NCBI GenBank assembly: GCA_045544615.1
Contig: JAZPZI010000010.1
Span: 1-46,646 of the forward strand
DNA: 46,646 nucleotides
Direction: 5' to 3'
From: CAKSFT01 sp045544615
GTDB lineage: Bacteria > Bacillota > Clostridia > UBA1381
The notes under the pieces were generated by a model. It was not told the DNA's origin. It made no database searches and worked only from the letters and a program-made list of their open reading frames with translations. Of this stretch, positions 7,559 to 16,137 are shown piece after piece. Numbering within the stretch: the first letter of the stretch is position 1; each line of letters opens with the position of its first letter. Made by a program: the position numbers and the translations under genes.

Positions 7559-9444
7559 TTTGTTATTATAATTTTGTTGTTATCCAAATCATACTTTATT
7601 TTCAGACCGAAGATTTCGGAAAATAGCTGTTCGTCGATATAGTTTGCATCGCTTACATAGTCTTTTGCAAACTCACGGGAAAGTGTTTTTCCGTTTTCGG
7701 CCCAGCTGATTGTTGCATAATCCCCTACAGAAGAGGATTTAAGGAAATAGCTTTTGCCATCGAGTGTGATTTCTACCGCCTCGGCACTCCACTCAACCTT
7801 TCCGCCGAATGCTTCGACTATACCTCGCATCGGGAGCAGATACCGTCCGCTCTCGTGAGGAATCGCAAAGGATATTGTCTTTCCGTTGCAGATTGTGATA
7901 ATGCTCTCATTCAAGCCCAAAAGCTCGGTGATATAAAATGATGAATAGCTGTTTAATTCACGGTTTAGTGCGTCAATGCCGTATTGCTCGGCAAGTGTTT
8001 TCTCGCCCGAGAAAAGGTTTACGCCAAGTCCGAGTCGCTCGCCTTCAATCTGGCAACCGATTGCGGCAAGTGTGGTCGGGAATATATCCATAGTTGTGAA
8101 ACTGCGGTTTTTGCAGTAGGTTGTGTCTAAATCTTCTGGTGCATTTAAGATTACATTATAGACATGTCGCTCATAGTCGTCATCTACAGTTTCCTTGATG
8201 TAGGCGTTATCCATTGTGTTATGGTCACCGACGATTATAACTGTTGTGTTTTCGTAAAAGTCCTGGGCTTTCAGCCATTCGACAAAGTCAGCAACCTGTC
8301 TGTCGGCACAGGTGATTACGTTATCATACTGACGTTCATAGTCGTTTTTGCACTCCGAGCAGACATATCCGTTTGCAAAGTGTGTGTCGACCGTCAGCAT
8401 TGAAAATGCAAAAGGCTTATCGCCCGATGCCATCTCAAACAGCTTGTCCTTTGCGTAAGTGTAGAGGTATTTATCCTCCATACCCCACCAGACGAAGTAT
8501 CCGTCCTCGATTATTCCATCGGATATGGCGGTGTGGTAGTCGTATATGTAGTCGGTTTTGTGGTCGGAATAGTATTTGTCACGGCCTGCAAAGGATGCCA
8601 TTGAGCCAACCATAAGTGCCTGTGAATACCCGTTGGCGTTTAAAATGTCACCAAGCGAGGTCACACCCGAGAGAAAGCTTCCGCTCTCATAATACCGCTC
8701 GCCGTAGATTCCCGAAGATAGCGGCACACCCGAGGACTGTGCAACCAATGCACCCATTGTCCAGGTTGAGCCTGATGCGGCATGACCGCCGCCAACGCTA
8801 TCGTTATGCGAGAAATTTATATTCTCCGATGCAAGACGATGAAGATTCGGGATGAGATTGTTTTCCATAGCACCGCCCGATGCAATGTCTGCATAGGTGG
8901 TCTCCATTGATTCCAGGAAGATAAATACAAGATTTCGCTTTTGCTCTGGGAATGTGATATTGACAGAGGCTGAGTCAACATACTCGTCCTCATAAATAGT
9001 TGTCTCATACGAAAGATTGCCTAAATATTCAAACAACCCCGAGGTCGCTGCAGCACTTCCCAGAAGACTTAAAGACAAAACTGCCGAAATGACCGATGCC
9101 GTTTTTTTGTTTAAAAATTTTCCAAGCCCTTTTGCAAATTTCGGGAGGAAAAACAAAATGAAGATAATAATTGGTGTCAGAATGACCGACGGCACCAATG
9201 CCGATACAAGATAGTCACGAACAAGGCCTTTGTCGACACCCGTCATATTCCCGAAAAGGGTGGAGAGGATTGCACCAAACCCGAGCTCGCCGTAGGTTTT
9301 TATGTACCAGTTTGCAGAAAAGAAAAGCAAAAAGCTCAGAAAAACCAGGAGAATGCCCAGGCTTGCAAGGATAGTCGAAAAGAGACTTCGTTTTTTGGGC
9401 ACAAAGAGAGCTTCGGCTTCTTTTTGCCTTGACTTTGTAATCAT
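7555..9444 (-). CDS. LtaS/alkaline-phosphatase superfamily phosphoglycerol transferase-like protein with stalk domain
   Basis: 629 aa. Three membrane helices lie at residues about 22-43, 79-101 and 115-137, fewer than the five of typical LtaS. An extracellular sulfatase-fold domain follows (about 165-470). Metal and catalytic motifs are visible: Glu in FIFLESME, candidate nucleophile Thr in SGSTWTMGAL, His in TVDTHF, Asp-His in IIVGDHN. Residues about 515-629 form a copper-amine-oxidase-N-like stalk domain (RYLLPMRGIVEAFGGKVEW), a fold common on clostridial surface proteins and unusual on LtaS-like enzymes. It probably transfers a phospho-alcohol group to an envelope polymer; the true substrate is open. 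It is a monocistronic minus-strand unit. Confidence 0.82.
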   Translation of the reverse strand: MITKSRQKEAEALFVPKKRSLFSTILASLGILLVFLSFLLFFSANWYIKTYGELGFGAILSTLFGNMTGVDKGLVRDYLVSALVPSVILTPIIIFILFFLPKFAKGLGKFLNKKTASVISAVLSLSLLGSAAATSGLFEYLGNLSYETTIYEDEYVDSASVNITFPEQKRNLVFIFLESMETTYADIASGGAMENNLIPNLHRLASENINFSHNDSVGGGHAASGSTWTMGALVAQSSGVPLSSGIYGERYYESGSFLSGVTSLGDILNANGYSQALMVGSMASFAGRDKYYSDHKTDYIYDYHTAISDGIIEDGYFVWWGMEDKYLYTYAKDKLFEMASGDKPFAFSMLTVDTHFANGYVCSECKNDYERQYDNVITCADRQVADFVEWLKAQDFYENTTVIIVGDHNTMDNAYIKETVDDDYERHVYNVILNAPEDLDTTYCKNRSFTTMDIFPTTLAAIGCQIEGERLGLGVNLFSGEKTLAEQYGIDALNRELNSYSSFYITELLGLNESIITICNGKTISFAIPHESGRYLLPMRGIVEAFGGKVEWSAEAVEITLDGKSYFLKSSSVGDYATISWAENGKTLSREFAKDYVSDANYIDEQLFSEIFGLKIKYDLDNNKIIITK

Positions 9445-9560
9445 TTATAACACTTCCTTTAAAATTCAAGACTATATTTAAATATTATAGCATATAATGT
9501 CAGATTGTGAAAGAGGCATATGGAAAATATTTGAAAAAAGTGTTATATGGCAAAATATGA

Positions 9561-9589
9561 TTGAAAGTACGCGTGATTTGTGATAGAAT
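9561..9589 (+). promoter_or_regulatory. Sigma-A promoter directly before hairpin array A
   Basis: TTGAAA (9561-9566), 17-bp spacer, TAGAAT (9584-9589). The first hairpin of the array begins at the very next base, so the transcript would start inside the array. The next gene downstream is the GH13 enzyme at 9842. Confidence 0.65.
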
Positions 9590-9770
9590 GAGTTTGCAAA
9601 GCAAACTCAATGAATTGCCTTCGGCATGAATTGAAATCAGGGATTTCATGAATTGAGCCTTGCGGCTCATGAATTGCACTAAAGTGCATTAAAAGGCAAT
9701 TCAAATTATGTTGCGATAGCAACAATTCATGGCTTTAGCCAATTCATGACAACGATAGTTGTCAATTCAT
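9590..9770 (+). repeat. Hairpin array A: mini-hairpins joined by ATGAATT / AATTCAT linkers
   Basis: Five perfect small hairpins follow one another at 9590-9608, 9616-9626, 9633-9647, 9655-9668 and 9676-9687, joined by ATGAATT. After an AT-rich turn come hairpins at 9710-9723, 9730-9741 and 9748-9763 joined by AATTCAT, the linker's reverse complement. The whole is a large inverted repeat studded with small ones. Loops are 3-4 nt, often GATA. Copy B at 46131-46255 shares the first half. After both arrays a GG(T/C)ATCTGAA block occurs (9782-9791 and 46263-46272). No protein is encoded. Together with its promoter and tail, it accounts for the gene-free stretch 9445-9841. Confidence 0.8.
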
Positions 9771-9841
9771 TAAAACTAATCGGTATCTGAATCGTATACT
9801 GATTGCAGAACAGCGTTAAGAATTAAAAAAAGGAGAACATT

Positions 9842-11146
9842 ATGTGGTTTGAAGAAAGTGTAATATATCAGATATATCCGTTTGGATTTTGCGGAGCACC
9901 GAGGGAAAATGATGGTGTTATAGTCCCGAGAATAAAAAAGGTGGCTGACTTTATCCCGCACCTGGTGGATTTGAATGTGAGTGCGGTGTATTTCTGCCCG
10001 ATTTTTGAGAGCAGTGCGCATGGCTATGATACAAGGGATTTTTCTAAAATAGATGTAAGGCTTGGTACCAACGAGGATTTCGCCGAGGTGTGCAAAAAGC
10101 TTCACGAAAACGGAATCAAGGTTATTTTAGACGGTGTTTTCAATCATGTCGGCAGAGAATTCTTTGCATTCCGTGACGTAATCGAAAAGCGTTGGGACTC
10201 GCCCTATAAGGATTGGTTCTACATAAACTTTGACGGAAACAGTCACTATAACGACGGTTTCTGGTATGAGGGCTGGGAAGGGCATTTCGAGCTTGTAAAG
10301 TTAAACCTTGATAATCCCGAGGTTAAGGAATATCTTCTGAAAAATGTCGGTGACTGGATGGATAATTTCGGGATTGACGGCTTGAGACTCGATGTTGCAT
10401 ATATGCTAAACCGTCAGTTCATGACCGAGCTTCGTGATTTTTGCCTTGAAAAGAATCCCGAGTTTTTCCTGGCAGGCGAGATGATTCACGGAAACTATAA
10501 CGACATAGTAAATGACAGAATGCTACACTCTGCCACAAACTATGAGTGCTTTAAAGGAATATACTCGTCCTTTAACTGTATGAACATGTTCGAAATCGGG
10601 CATTCACTTATCAGACAGTTCGGGAAAGAGGACTGGTGTCTCTACCGTGGTAAGCACCTTATTTCATTTATTGACAACCACGATGTAACAAGAATCGCAT
10701 CTAATCTTACAAATAAAAACCATATTATCCCGGCGTTTGGAGTGCTGATGGCGATGCCGGGAATACCCTGCATCTACTACGGAAGCGAGTGGGGAATTGA
10801 GGGCAGAAAGGAAGATGGCGACAATGCCCTTCGACCTGAGATCATATCGCCTGTGAAAAATGACATTACGGCTTTTGTTGCATCGGCATCAAGAGTGCAC
10901 AGGCAGGAAAAAGGCCTTTGCTACGGCTCGTTTGAGATACTGCATATGACAAACCGTCAGTTGGTATTTGAACGTGCATTTGAAGGCGAGAGAGTGATTG
11001 TTTTGATAAATGCAGACGAAGCAGAGTATGTTGCACATTACAACGCAAATGCCGGATGCGGAGTTGAGTTGTTATCGGGCAAGAACTTTGACTTTGGCGC
11101 AGGAAGTGTAATGCCGGGATATTCTGTTCAGTATGTAAAGATTTAA
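9842..11146 (+). CDS. GH13 alpha-amylase family enzyme (cyclomaltodextrinase/neopullulanase-like)
   Basis: 434 aa, a compact GH13. The four conserved regions are visible: DGVFNHVG (I), GLRLDVA with nucleophile Asp184 (II), AGEM with acid/base Glu213 (III), and FIDNHDVTR with Asp281 (IV). The N-terminus WFEESVIYQIYPFGF is typical of maltodextrin-degrading enzymes. A short C-terminal beta domain ends the protein. No signal peptide is present, so it likely acts on imported alpha-glucans. An AAAGGAG ribosome binding site precedes ATG 9842. The hairpin array lies between its likely promoter and its start. Confidence 0.9.
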   Translation: MWFEESVIYQIYPFGFCGAPRENDGVIVPRIKKVADFIPHLVDLNVSAVYFCPIFESSAHGYDTRDFSKIDVRLGTNEDFAEVCKKLHENGIKVILDGVFNHVGREFFAFRDVIEKRWDSPYKDWFYINFDGNSHYNDGFWYEGWEGHFELVKLNLDNPEVKEYLLKNVGDWMDNFGIDGLRLDVAYMLNRQFMTELRDFCLEKNPEFFLAGEMIHGNYNDIVNDRMLHSATNYECFKGIYSSFNCMNMFEIGHSLIRQFGKEDWCLYRGKHLISFIDNHDVTRIASNLTNKNHIIPAFGVLMAMPGIPCIYYGSEWGIEGRKEDGDNALRPEIISPVKNDITAFVASASRVHRQEKGLCYGSFEILHMTNRQLVFERAFEGERVIVLINADEAEYVAHYNANAGCGVELLSGKNFDFGAGSVMPGYSVQYVKI

Positions 11147-11181
11147 AACAACTCCATTCAGACTATTGGCAGTAATTACAT

Positions 11182-11211
11182 TTGATTTGCCTCTTTTATA
11201 TATGTTATACT
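11182..11211 (+). promoter_or_regulatory. Putative sigma-A promoter of the LysM-CAP gene
   Basis: TTGATT (11182-11187), 18-bp spacer, TATACT (11206-11211), 35 bp before the ATG. Confidence 0.5.
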
Positions 11212-11245
11212 TAAAAGGTATTTCTGAAAAAGGAGGGAATATATA

Positions 11246-11854
11246 ATGAAAAGGATTTTGAAACTGACGGTATCGGCATTTTCTGCATTCATAATGCTTC
11301 TTTCGGTTGCATCGGCTGAGACACGCCATACTGTACAATCGGGCGACAGTATGTGGAAGATTGCTGTAAAACATCAGGTTGGACTTGATGAACTCATCAG
11401 TGCAAATCCGGGCATTTCTGACCCGACTCTCATATACCCGGGTCAGGTGATAAAAATACCCGAAGCCGATTCCGGGGTAAGGGAATATGAAAAAGAGGTT
11501 GTAAGGCTTGTAAATGCTGAGCGAGCAAAAAACGGTTTGAGGGAACTTACCGAGGACTGGGAGCTTAGCCGTGTTGCAAGGTTTAAGTCACAGGATATGA
11601 AGGACAACAGGTATTTTTCGCACACAAGTCCGGTCTACGGTTCGCCGTTTGATATGATAAAGAGTTTCGGCATATTATACCGCTCGGCAGGTGAGAATAT
11701 TGCAAGAGGGCAGAAAACACCGCAGGCGGTGGTTAATGCATGGATGAATTCATCAGGGCACAGAGCAAACATTCTCAACGCTTCATACACAAAAATTGGT
11801 GTAGGTTATGTTTCGGACGGAAACTACTGGACACAGATGTTTATAAGAGAATGA
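11246..11854 (+). CDS. Secreted LysM and CAP/SCP-domain protein (YkwD-like)
   Basis: 202 aa. A signal peptide spans residues 1-24 (cleavage near VASA-E). One LysM domain (about 27-72, HTVQSGDSMWKIA ... IYPGQVIKIP) binds peptidoglycan. A bacterial CAP domain (about 82-200) shows YFSHTSP, GENIARG, a SSGHRANIL motif and a closing YWTQMF. The layout resembles Bacillus YkwD and spore-coat-associated proteins. Enzymatic activity is not established for the family. GGAGGG precedes ATG 11246. Confidence 0.9.
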   Translation: MKRILKLTVSAFSAFIMLLSVASAETRHTVQSGDSMWKIAVKHQVGLDELISANPGISDPTLIYPGQVIKIPEADSGVREYEKEVVRLVNAERAKNGLRELTEDWELSRVARFKSQDMKDNRYFSHTSPVYGSPFDMIKSFGILYRSAGENIARGQKTPQAVVNAWMNSSGHRANILNASYTKIGVGYVSDGNYWTQMFIRE

Positions 11855-11856
11855 TT

Positions 11857-11897
11857 AAAAAGAGGAAATTGGTTTTTTGCTGATTTTCTCTTTTTTG
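11857..11897 (+). terminator. Probable terminator after LysM-CAP gene
   Basis: AAAAAGAGGAAA pairs, allowing one G-T, with TTTTCTCTTTTTT across a longer loop. It begins 2 nt after the stop codon. Confidence 0.6.
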
Positions 11898-11928
11898 TTG
11901 AAAATTTAATTAAAAATGTAAAATGTAC

Positions 11929-11979
11929 TTGACATTTATTCGAGCGGATGTTATAATCAAAATGTAAAGCGAGCTTTAC
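11929..11979 (+). promoter_or_regulatory. Consensus promoter with start-site inverted repeat (xre unit)
   Basis: TTGACA (11929-11934), 17-bp spacer, TATAAT (11952-11957), full consensus. GTAAAGC-GA-GCTTTAC (11964-11979) sits on the expected start site. It is a good candidate operator for the small HTH protein it precedes. Confidence 0.75.
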
Positions 11980-11998
11980 TAATTTCGGAGGTGATTGT

Positions 11999-12196
11999 TT
12001 GAATAACAAAATACGGGAATTAAGAAAAGAAAACAAGGTGACCCAGGACGATTTGGCAGGTGCGGTAGGTGTAACCCGTCAGACAATCATATCGTTGGAA
12101 AACGGGAAATATAATGCCTCACTTCAACTTGCATATAAAATCTCACAGTATTTTGGTATGAGAATTGAAGATGTTTTTGTGTTTGAGGAGGAATAA
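11999..12196 (+). CDS. Small XRE-family transcriptional regulator
   Basis: 65 aa with a TTG start at 11999, set by GGAGGTG 7 nt upstream. The product is almost only a helix-turn-helix domain (KIRELRKENKVTQDDLAGAV, TRQTIISLENGKY) ending IEDVFVFEEE, as in the YozG/YvaO-type mini-repressors of Firmicutes. It is followed 2 nt later by a membrane protein gene. Autoregulation is likely given the inverted repeat at the start site. Confidence 0.9.
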   Translation: MNNKIRELRKENKVTQDDLAGAVGVTRQTIISLENGKYNASLQLAYKISQYFGMRIEDVFVFEEE

Positions 12197-12198
12197 TT

Positions 12199-12615
12199 AT
12201 GGATTTTAAAAAGAAACTTAAAACAAGACTTTATGTTGCAATTATTTATATTGCACTTGGTATTTTGATGATTGCCGGAGTGTTTTTATCCAAATCTGAT
12301 AACGATTTTATATCAGCATTGGGTTTTGCAGTAGCAATGGTTGGAGTAGCACGTATTATACAATATTTAAAAATTACTAAAAATGAGGATAGTATCAAAA
12401 AACAAAAAATCAATGAAACAGACGAAAGAAATCTATCAATAATACAGAAAGCAAAAAGTGCTACATTTTCTATATACCTTTTATTTAGTTGCACAGTTGT
12501 AATTATCACATCATTGTTTGATATGCCTGATGTAGCAAATTGGTTTGGATATTCTCAATTTGTTCTTGTAATTATTTACTGGATTGCTTATTGGGTTATC
12601 AGAAAAAAATCGTAA
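12199..12615 (+). CDS. Four-helix membrane protein paired with XRE regulator (DUF2178-like)
   Basis: 138 aa. Hydrophobic segments lie at about 11-31, 38-57, 88-108 and 115-135. A charged cytoplasmic loop contains NETDERNLSIIQKAKSATF, a motif typical of small integral membrane proteins that sit beside mini-XRE regulators in Firmicutes. The function is unknown. Start ATG 12199 with GAGGAGG overlapping the end of the upstream gene indicates translational coupling. Confidence 0.7.
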   Translation: MDFKKKLKTRLYVAIIYIALGILMIAGVFLSKSDNDFISALGFAVAMVGVARIIQYLKITKNEDSIKKQKINETDERNLSIIQKAKSATFSIYLLFSCTVVIITSLFDMPDVANWFGYSQFVLVIIYWIAYWVIRKKS

Positions 12616-12625
12616 TGAATATTTC

Positions 12626-12654
12626 TTGCAATCTGAATTGTTTTGTGGTATTAT
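12626..12654 (+). promoter_or_regulatory. Putative sigma-A promoter of nadE
   Basis: TTGCAA (12626-12631), 17-bp spacer, TATTAT (12649-12654), 35 bp before the GTG start. Confidence 0.6.
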
Positions 12655-12689
12655 GTAAAACATATAAATAAAAATCGGAGGGAATTTTA

Positions 12690-13424
12690 GTGTTTGATGC
12701 GTTAAAGGTTAAAAACGAATGCGTGTTATGGATAAAAGACTTCTTTGAGAAAAACGGAAAAGACTGTAATGCGGTCATTGGTATATCGGGCGGAAAGGAT
12801 AGCTCGGTTGCAGCGGCACTCTGTGTTGAGGCGCTCGGGCGTGACAGGGTAATCGGCGTTTTGATGCCGTGTGGCGTGCAGAAGGATATTTCTGCTTCGC
12901 ACCTTTTGTGTGAGCATCTCGGAATAAAGAATGTTACGGTAAATGTTTTCGATGCGGTAGAGGGCGTAAAGAATGAAATCGAAAAGGTGGTTGATGTATC
13001 AAACCAGACCGTAATCAATATCCCGCCAAGAATACGAATGACATTTTTATATGCTATTTCACAGAGCTTAAACGGCAGAGTTGTAAATACCTGTAACCTT
13101 TCGGAGGACTGGGTAGGTTATTCAACCCGCTATGGCGATGCGGCAGGCGATTTCAGCCCACTTTGTAATCTTACCGTTGCCGAGGTAAAGGAAATCGGCA
13201 GGGTTTTGGGACTTCCCGATGAACTTGTAGATAAAGTGCCGATAGACGGACTTTGCGGAAAGACCGACGAGGATAATCTTGGATTCACCTATGCGGTTTT
13301 GGACAGATATATAAGAACGGGCGAGATTGATGATGAGCAGACCAAAGAGCGAATAGACACGCTTCACAAGCGAAATCTCTTTAAACTCCAGCTTATGCCG
13401 TCATTCAAACCGAGTGAGATATAA
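12690..13424 (+). CDS. nadE: NH3-dependent NAD+ synthetase
   Basis: 244 aa with a GTG start at 12690, set by CGGAGGG 7 nt upstream. It carries the ATP-pyrophosphatase loop SGGKDSS (residues 33-39). NLSEDWVGYSTRYGDAAGDF and a P-I-DGLCGKTDED segment are typical of NadE. It amidates deamido-NAD using ammonia. The length matches the short form without a glutaminase domain. It is a single gene with its own promoter and a shared terminator. Confidence 0.93.
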   Translation: MFDALKVKNECVLWIKDFFEKNGKDCNAVIGISGGKDSSVAAALCVEALGRDRVIGVLMPCGVQKDISASHLLCEHLGIKNVTVNVFDAVEGVKNEIEKVVDVSNQTVINIPPRIRMTFLYAISQSLNGRVVNTCNLSEDWVGYSTRYGDAAGDFSPLCNLTVAEVKEIGRVLGLPDELVDKVPIDGLCGKTDEDNLGFTYAVLDRYIRTGEIDDEQTKERIDTLHKRNLFKLQLMPSFKPSEI

Positions 13425-13427
13425 TAA

Positions 13428-13462
13428 AAAAGCCGAAGACTTTTGTCTTCGGCTTTTGGTTT
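13428..13462. terminator. Bidirectional terminator
   Basis: AAAAGCCGAAGAC-TTTT-GTCTTCGGCTTTT between convergent nadE and the phosphohexomutase gene. Confidence 0.9.
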
Positions 13463-13465
13463 TAA

Positions 13466-15202
13466 TTACAGTTCCAACTGTTCCTTTACACTCTTCAAAA
13501 CTGCTTCTACTGTAGCCTCGGCGTTTGCAAGATTTTCTGCACTTGATGCAATGTAGAACTTAATCTTCGGCTCTGTACCCGACGGTCTTACGATGCAGTA
13601 GGTCTTTTCGTCTGCAAGGTTAAACTTCACAACATCAGCACTCGGTAAGCCTTCAATTTTACCGAGAGTTCCGTCTGCGTGCTCAATCACCTGGGTATGA
13701 TAGTCGATTTTTTCTATAACCTTCTGACCTGCGATTTCTGTGAGGGGATTTTTACGCAAGCTTGCCATAAGCTCTGCCATTTTCTCCATCCCGTCCTTAC
13801 CCGGCATAGTCACAGACACGGTCTTTTCGGAATAGTAACCGTACTTTTTGTAGATATTTTCGAGTGCTTCGTAAAGCGACATTCCCTTATTCTTGTAATA
13901 TGCCGCCATCTCGGCAATCAGCATTGATGCAACAACACCGTCCTTGTCACGGGCGTGCATTCCGACAAGGTAGCCATAGCTTTCTTCGAAGCCAATGATG
14001 TATGTGTGGTTTTTCTTTTCAGCAAACTCGGTCATCTTCTCACCGATATACTTAAAGCCTGTCAGGACATTCATAATCTCGATGTCATAAGCTTTTGCAA
14101 TAGCAGATGCAAGCTCGGTTGTAACGATAGTCTTTATAATCACGCCGTCTTTTGGAAGAGTGCCCTTTTCCTGCATAGCAGAGAGCAGATACTCGCAAAG
14201 GAGTGCACCTGTCTGGTTGCCTGTGAGTGTCTGATAAACTCCGTTCTTGTCACGGACAACTATTCCCACTCTGTCGCAGTCGGGGTCTGTGCCGATTATG
14301 AGGTCAACATTGTTCTTCTTTGCCATCTCGATTGCAATGGTAAAGCCTTCCTTATCCTCAGGGTTAGGCGATTTTACTGTCGGGAAGTTTCCGTCTTCTG
14401 TATCCTGTTCCTTTACAACAAGGAGATTGTCAAAGCCGATTCTTTTTAAAATCGCCTGCACAGGACGGCTGCCTGTTCCGTGGAATGGGGTGTATATTAT
14501 ATTGAATGTATCCTTAACCTTTGCAACGGCATCAGGGTTTACCTGAAGCTTTTCGATTGTGTCAAGGAACTGCTTATCAAGTGCTTCACCGACAATTTCG
14601 AGGAGCCCGCTCTTTTTAGCTTCATCAAATGAGCAAATTCTGATGTCGTCAAATATATCAAAGCTGTTGATGGCATCAATTACAATCTTTGCAGCATCAG
14701 GCGGGAGCTGACCGCCGTCTGCACCGTATACCTTATAACCGTTGTATTCTTTTGGGTTATGGCTTGCGGTTATCATAACACCTGCTGCACAACCGAGTGT
14801 TCTGATTCCGAACGAAACCTCCGGTACAGAATGAACTCTGTCAAAAAGATACACCTTGATACCGTTTGCAACAAGCACCTTTGCAGTTTCTTCGGCAAAA
14901 ACTCTTGAGAAGTTTCTTGTATCGTACCCGATCAAAACACCCTTTTCGCAAGCGGTCTTGCCGAGTGAGTTTATGTGTGTTGCAACGCCCTGTGTTGCTT
15001 TTCTTACCATATACACATTCATTTTATTTGTTCCGGCACCGAGAGTTCCTCTCATTCCTGCTGTGCCGAACTCGAGTTCACGGTAAAATCTTTCTTCGAT
15101 TTCCTTTTCATCCGATGCAATTGCGAGAAGCTCCTTTTTTGCATCCTCATCAACTGCTGGGCTCTCAAGCCAACGGTTGTAGTTTTCCTTGTAATTTGCC
15201 AT
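13466..15202 (-). CDS. pgcA: Phosphoglucomutase/phosphomannomutase, alpha-D-phosphohexomutase family
   Basis: 578 aa, close to Bacillus PgcA length. It has the phospho-serine loop TASHNP (Ser147), the metal loop GTDPDCDRVG, the sugar-binding GFEESYGYLVG and the phosphate-binding RPSGTEPKIK. It interconverts hexose 1- and 6-phosphates, feeding UDP-glucose and cell-envelope sugars. It lies 15 nt after the HAD phosphatase gene on the same strand and is probably co-transcribed with it. Confidence 0.93.
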   Translation of the reverse strand: MANYKENYNRWLESPAVDEDAKKELLAIASDEKEIEERFYRELEFGTAGMRGTLGAGTNKMNVYMVRKATQGVATHINSLGKTACEKGVLIGYDTRNFSRVFAEETAKVLVANGIKVYLFDRVHSVPEVSFGIRTLGCAAGVMITASHNPKEYNGYKVYGADGGQLPPDAAKIVIDAINSFDIFDDIRICSFDEAKKSGLLEIVGEALDKQFLDTIEKLQVNPDAVAKVKDTFNIIYTPFHGTGSRPVQAILKRIGFDNLLVVKEQDTEDGNFPTVKSPNPEDKEGFTIAIEMAKKNNVDLIIGTDPDCDRVGIVVRDKNGVYQTLTGNQTGALLCEYLLSAMQEKGTLPKDGVIIKTIVTTELASAIAKAYDIEIMNVLTGFKYIGEKMTEFAEKKNHTYIIGFEESYGYLVGMHARDKDGVVASMLIAEMAAYYKNKGMSLYEALENIYKKYGYYSEKTVSVTMPGKDGMEKMAELMASLRKNPLTEIAGQKVIEKIDYHTQVIEHADGTLGKIEGLPSADVVKFNLADEKTYCIVRPSGTEPKIKFYIASSAENLANAEATVEAVLKSVKEQLEL

Positions 15203-15217
15203 CTTTCATATACTCCT

Positions 15218-16036
15218 TTATATTTTAATTCTCTTTTTATCTAAATCGTCAATTACCGCAAAAAGCGCATCCGAGTTGTTGTCGACTGTGATATAGTCGG
15301 CGACTTTTTTGAGCTCAACTGTTGCGTTTTCGACTGCAACACCGATTTTTGCTGCACATATCATCTCAATATCATTTTCGTTATCGCCGACGGCAATAGT
15401 TTTTGATATATCAACATTCAAAAATTCAGCAAGCATTTTCAATCCGAGCCCTTTTGTTACACCCTTTGGCAATAACTCATACTGGGTTGATGCACTCTTT
15501 GAAAAGTCGTATCTGTCATAAAACTCCGATTTTGAGATTGCTGATTTCAACTCATCAATTCTTTCGGGTTCCTGGGTAAAAATCGCTTTTCGCCAGGGGT
15601 TTATGACCTGCCTGTGATGCAGGATTTTTTCGGGAATATTCTCAATCACAAAATGATTCCGTATCAAGTCGGTCATGCGCGATGCATAGGCTGTATCGCT
15701 TGCACTGACCGCTATGCCGAAGTCGGGGAAATCCCTCTCGACCATATCGACAACCCGAACCGCATCGCTATCTAAAAACAGCTCCTCTATCATTTCGTCT
15801 TTTTCTGTATCATAGATTGCCGCACCGTTGAAGATTATTATGGGTGCATTTGGCGTGATGTGCTCGAGCACCGATTTTATGCCGAGTTGTGAACGACCTG
15901 TTGCAAGGGTGAAGTATCCGCCCTCGCTTATATAATACTTTATCGCATCAATATTCTTTTTAGAGATTTTCTTACAAGTATCAAAAAGTGTTCCGTCAAG
16001 GTCGGTTGCAAGAAGTATCCCGTCAAATTTTCCCAT
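15218..16036 (-). CDS. Cof-type HAD-superfamily sugar phosphatase
   Basis: 272 aa. HAD motif I is DLDGTLFD (Asp nucleophile near residue 12) and motif IV is GDNENDIEMI. A C2-type cap domain lies between them, typical of Cof/YidA phosphatases. It likely dephosphorylates sugar phosphates, which fits its place directly upstream of the phosphohexomutase gene. GGAGAAAA precedes ATG 16036. Confidence 0.88.
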   Translation of the reverse strand: MGKFDGILLATDLDGTLFDTCKKISKKNIDAIKYYISEGGYFTLATGRSQLGIKSVLEHITPNAPIIIFNGAAIYDTEKDEMIEELFLDSDAVRVVDMVERDFPDFGIAVSASDTAYASRMTDLIRNHFVIENIPEKILHHRQVINPWRKAIFTQEPERIDELKSAISKSEFYDRYDFSKSASTQYELLPKGVTKGLGLKMLAEFLNVDISKTIAVGDNENDIEMICAAKIGVAVENATVELKKVADYITVDNNSDALFAVIDDLDKKRIKI

Positions 16037-16137
16037 GCGTTTTCTCCTTTTTGAGTGGTCTTTCTCTTATTATATGCTAAAATGTGTTTTTAATCAAGCA
16101 ACAAACCAAATATATTAAAAATAATCGGGAAATAGCA

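Noticed and set aside
9590..9770. Hairpin array A as a CRISPR array
   Set aside because: The constant parts are only 7 nt, the variable parts are palindromes rather than 30-nt spacers, and the linker inverts halfway. No cas genes are present.
13955..14449. Plus-strand frame of 164 codons inside the phosphohexomutase gene
   Set aside because: A shadow of a strongly conserved gene on the minus strand, with no ribosome binding site or family match.
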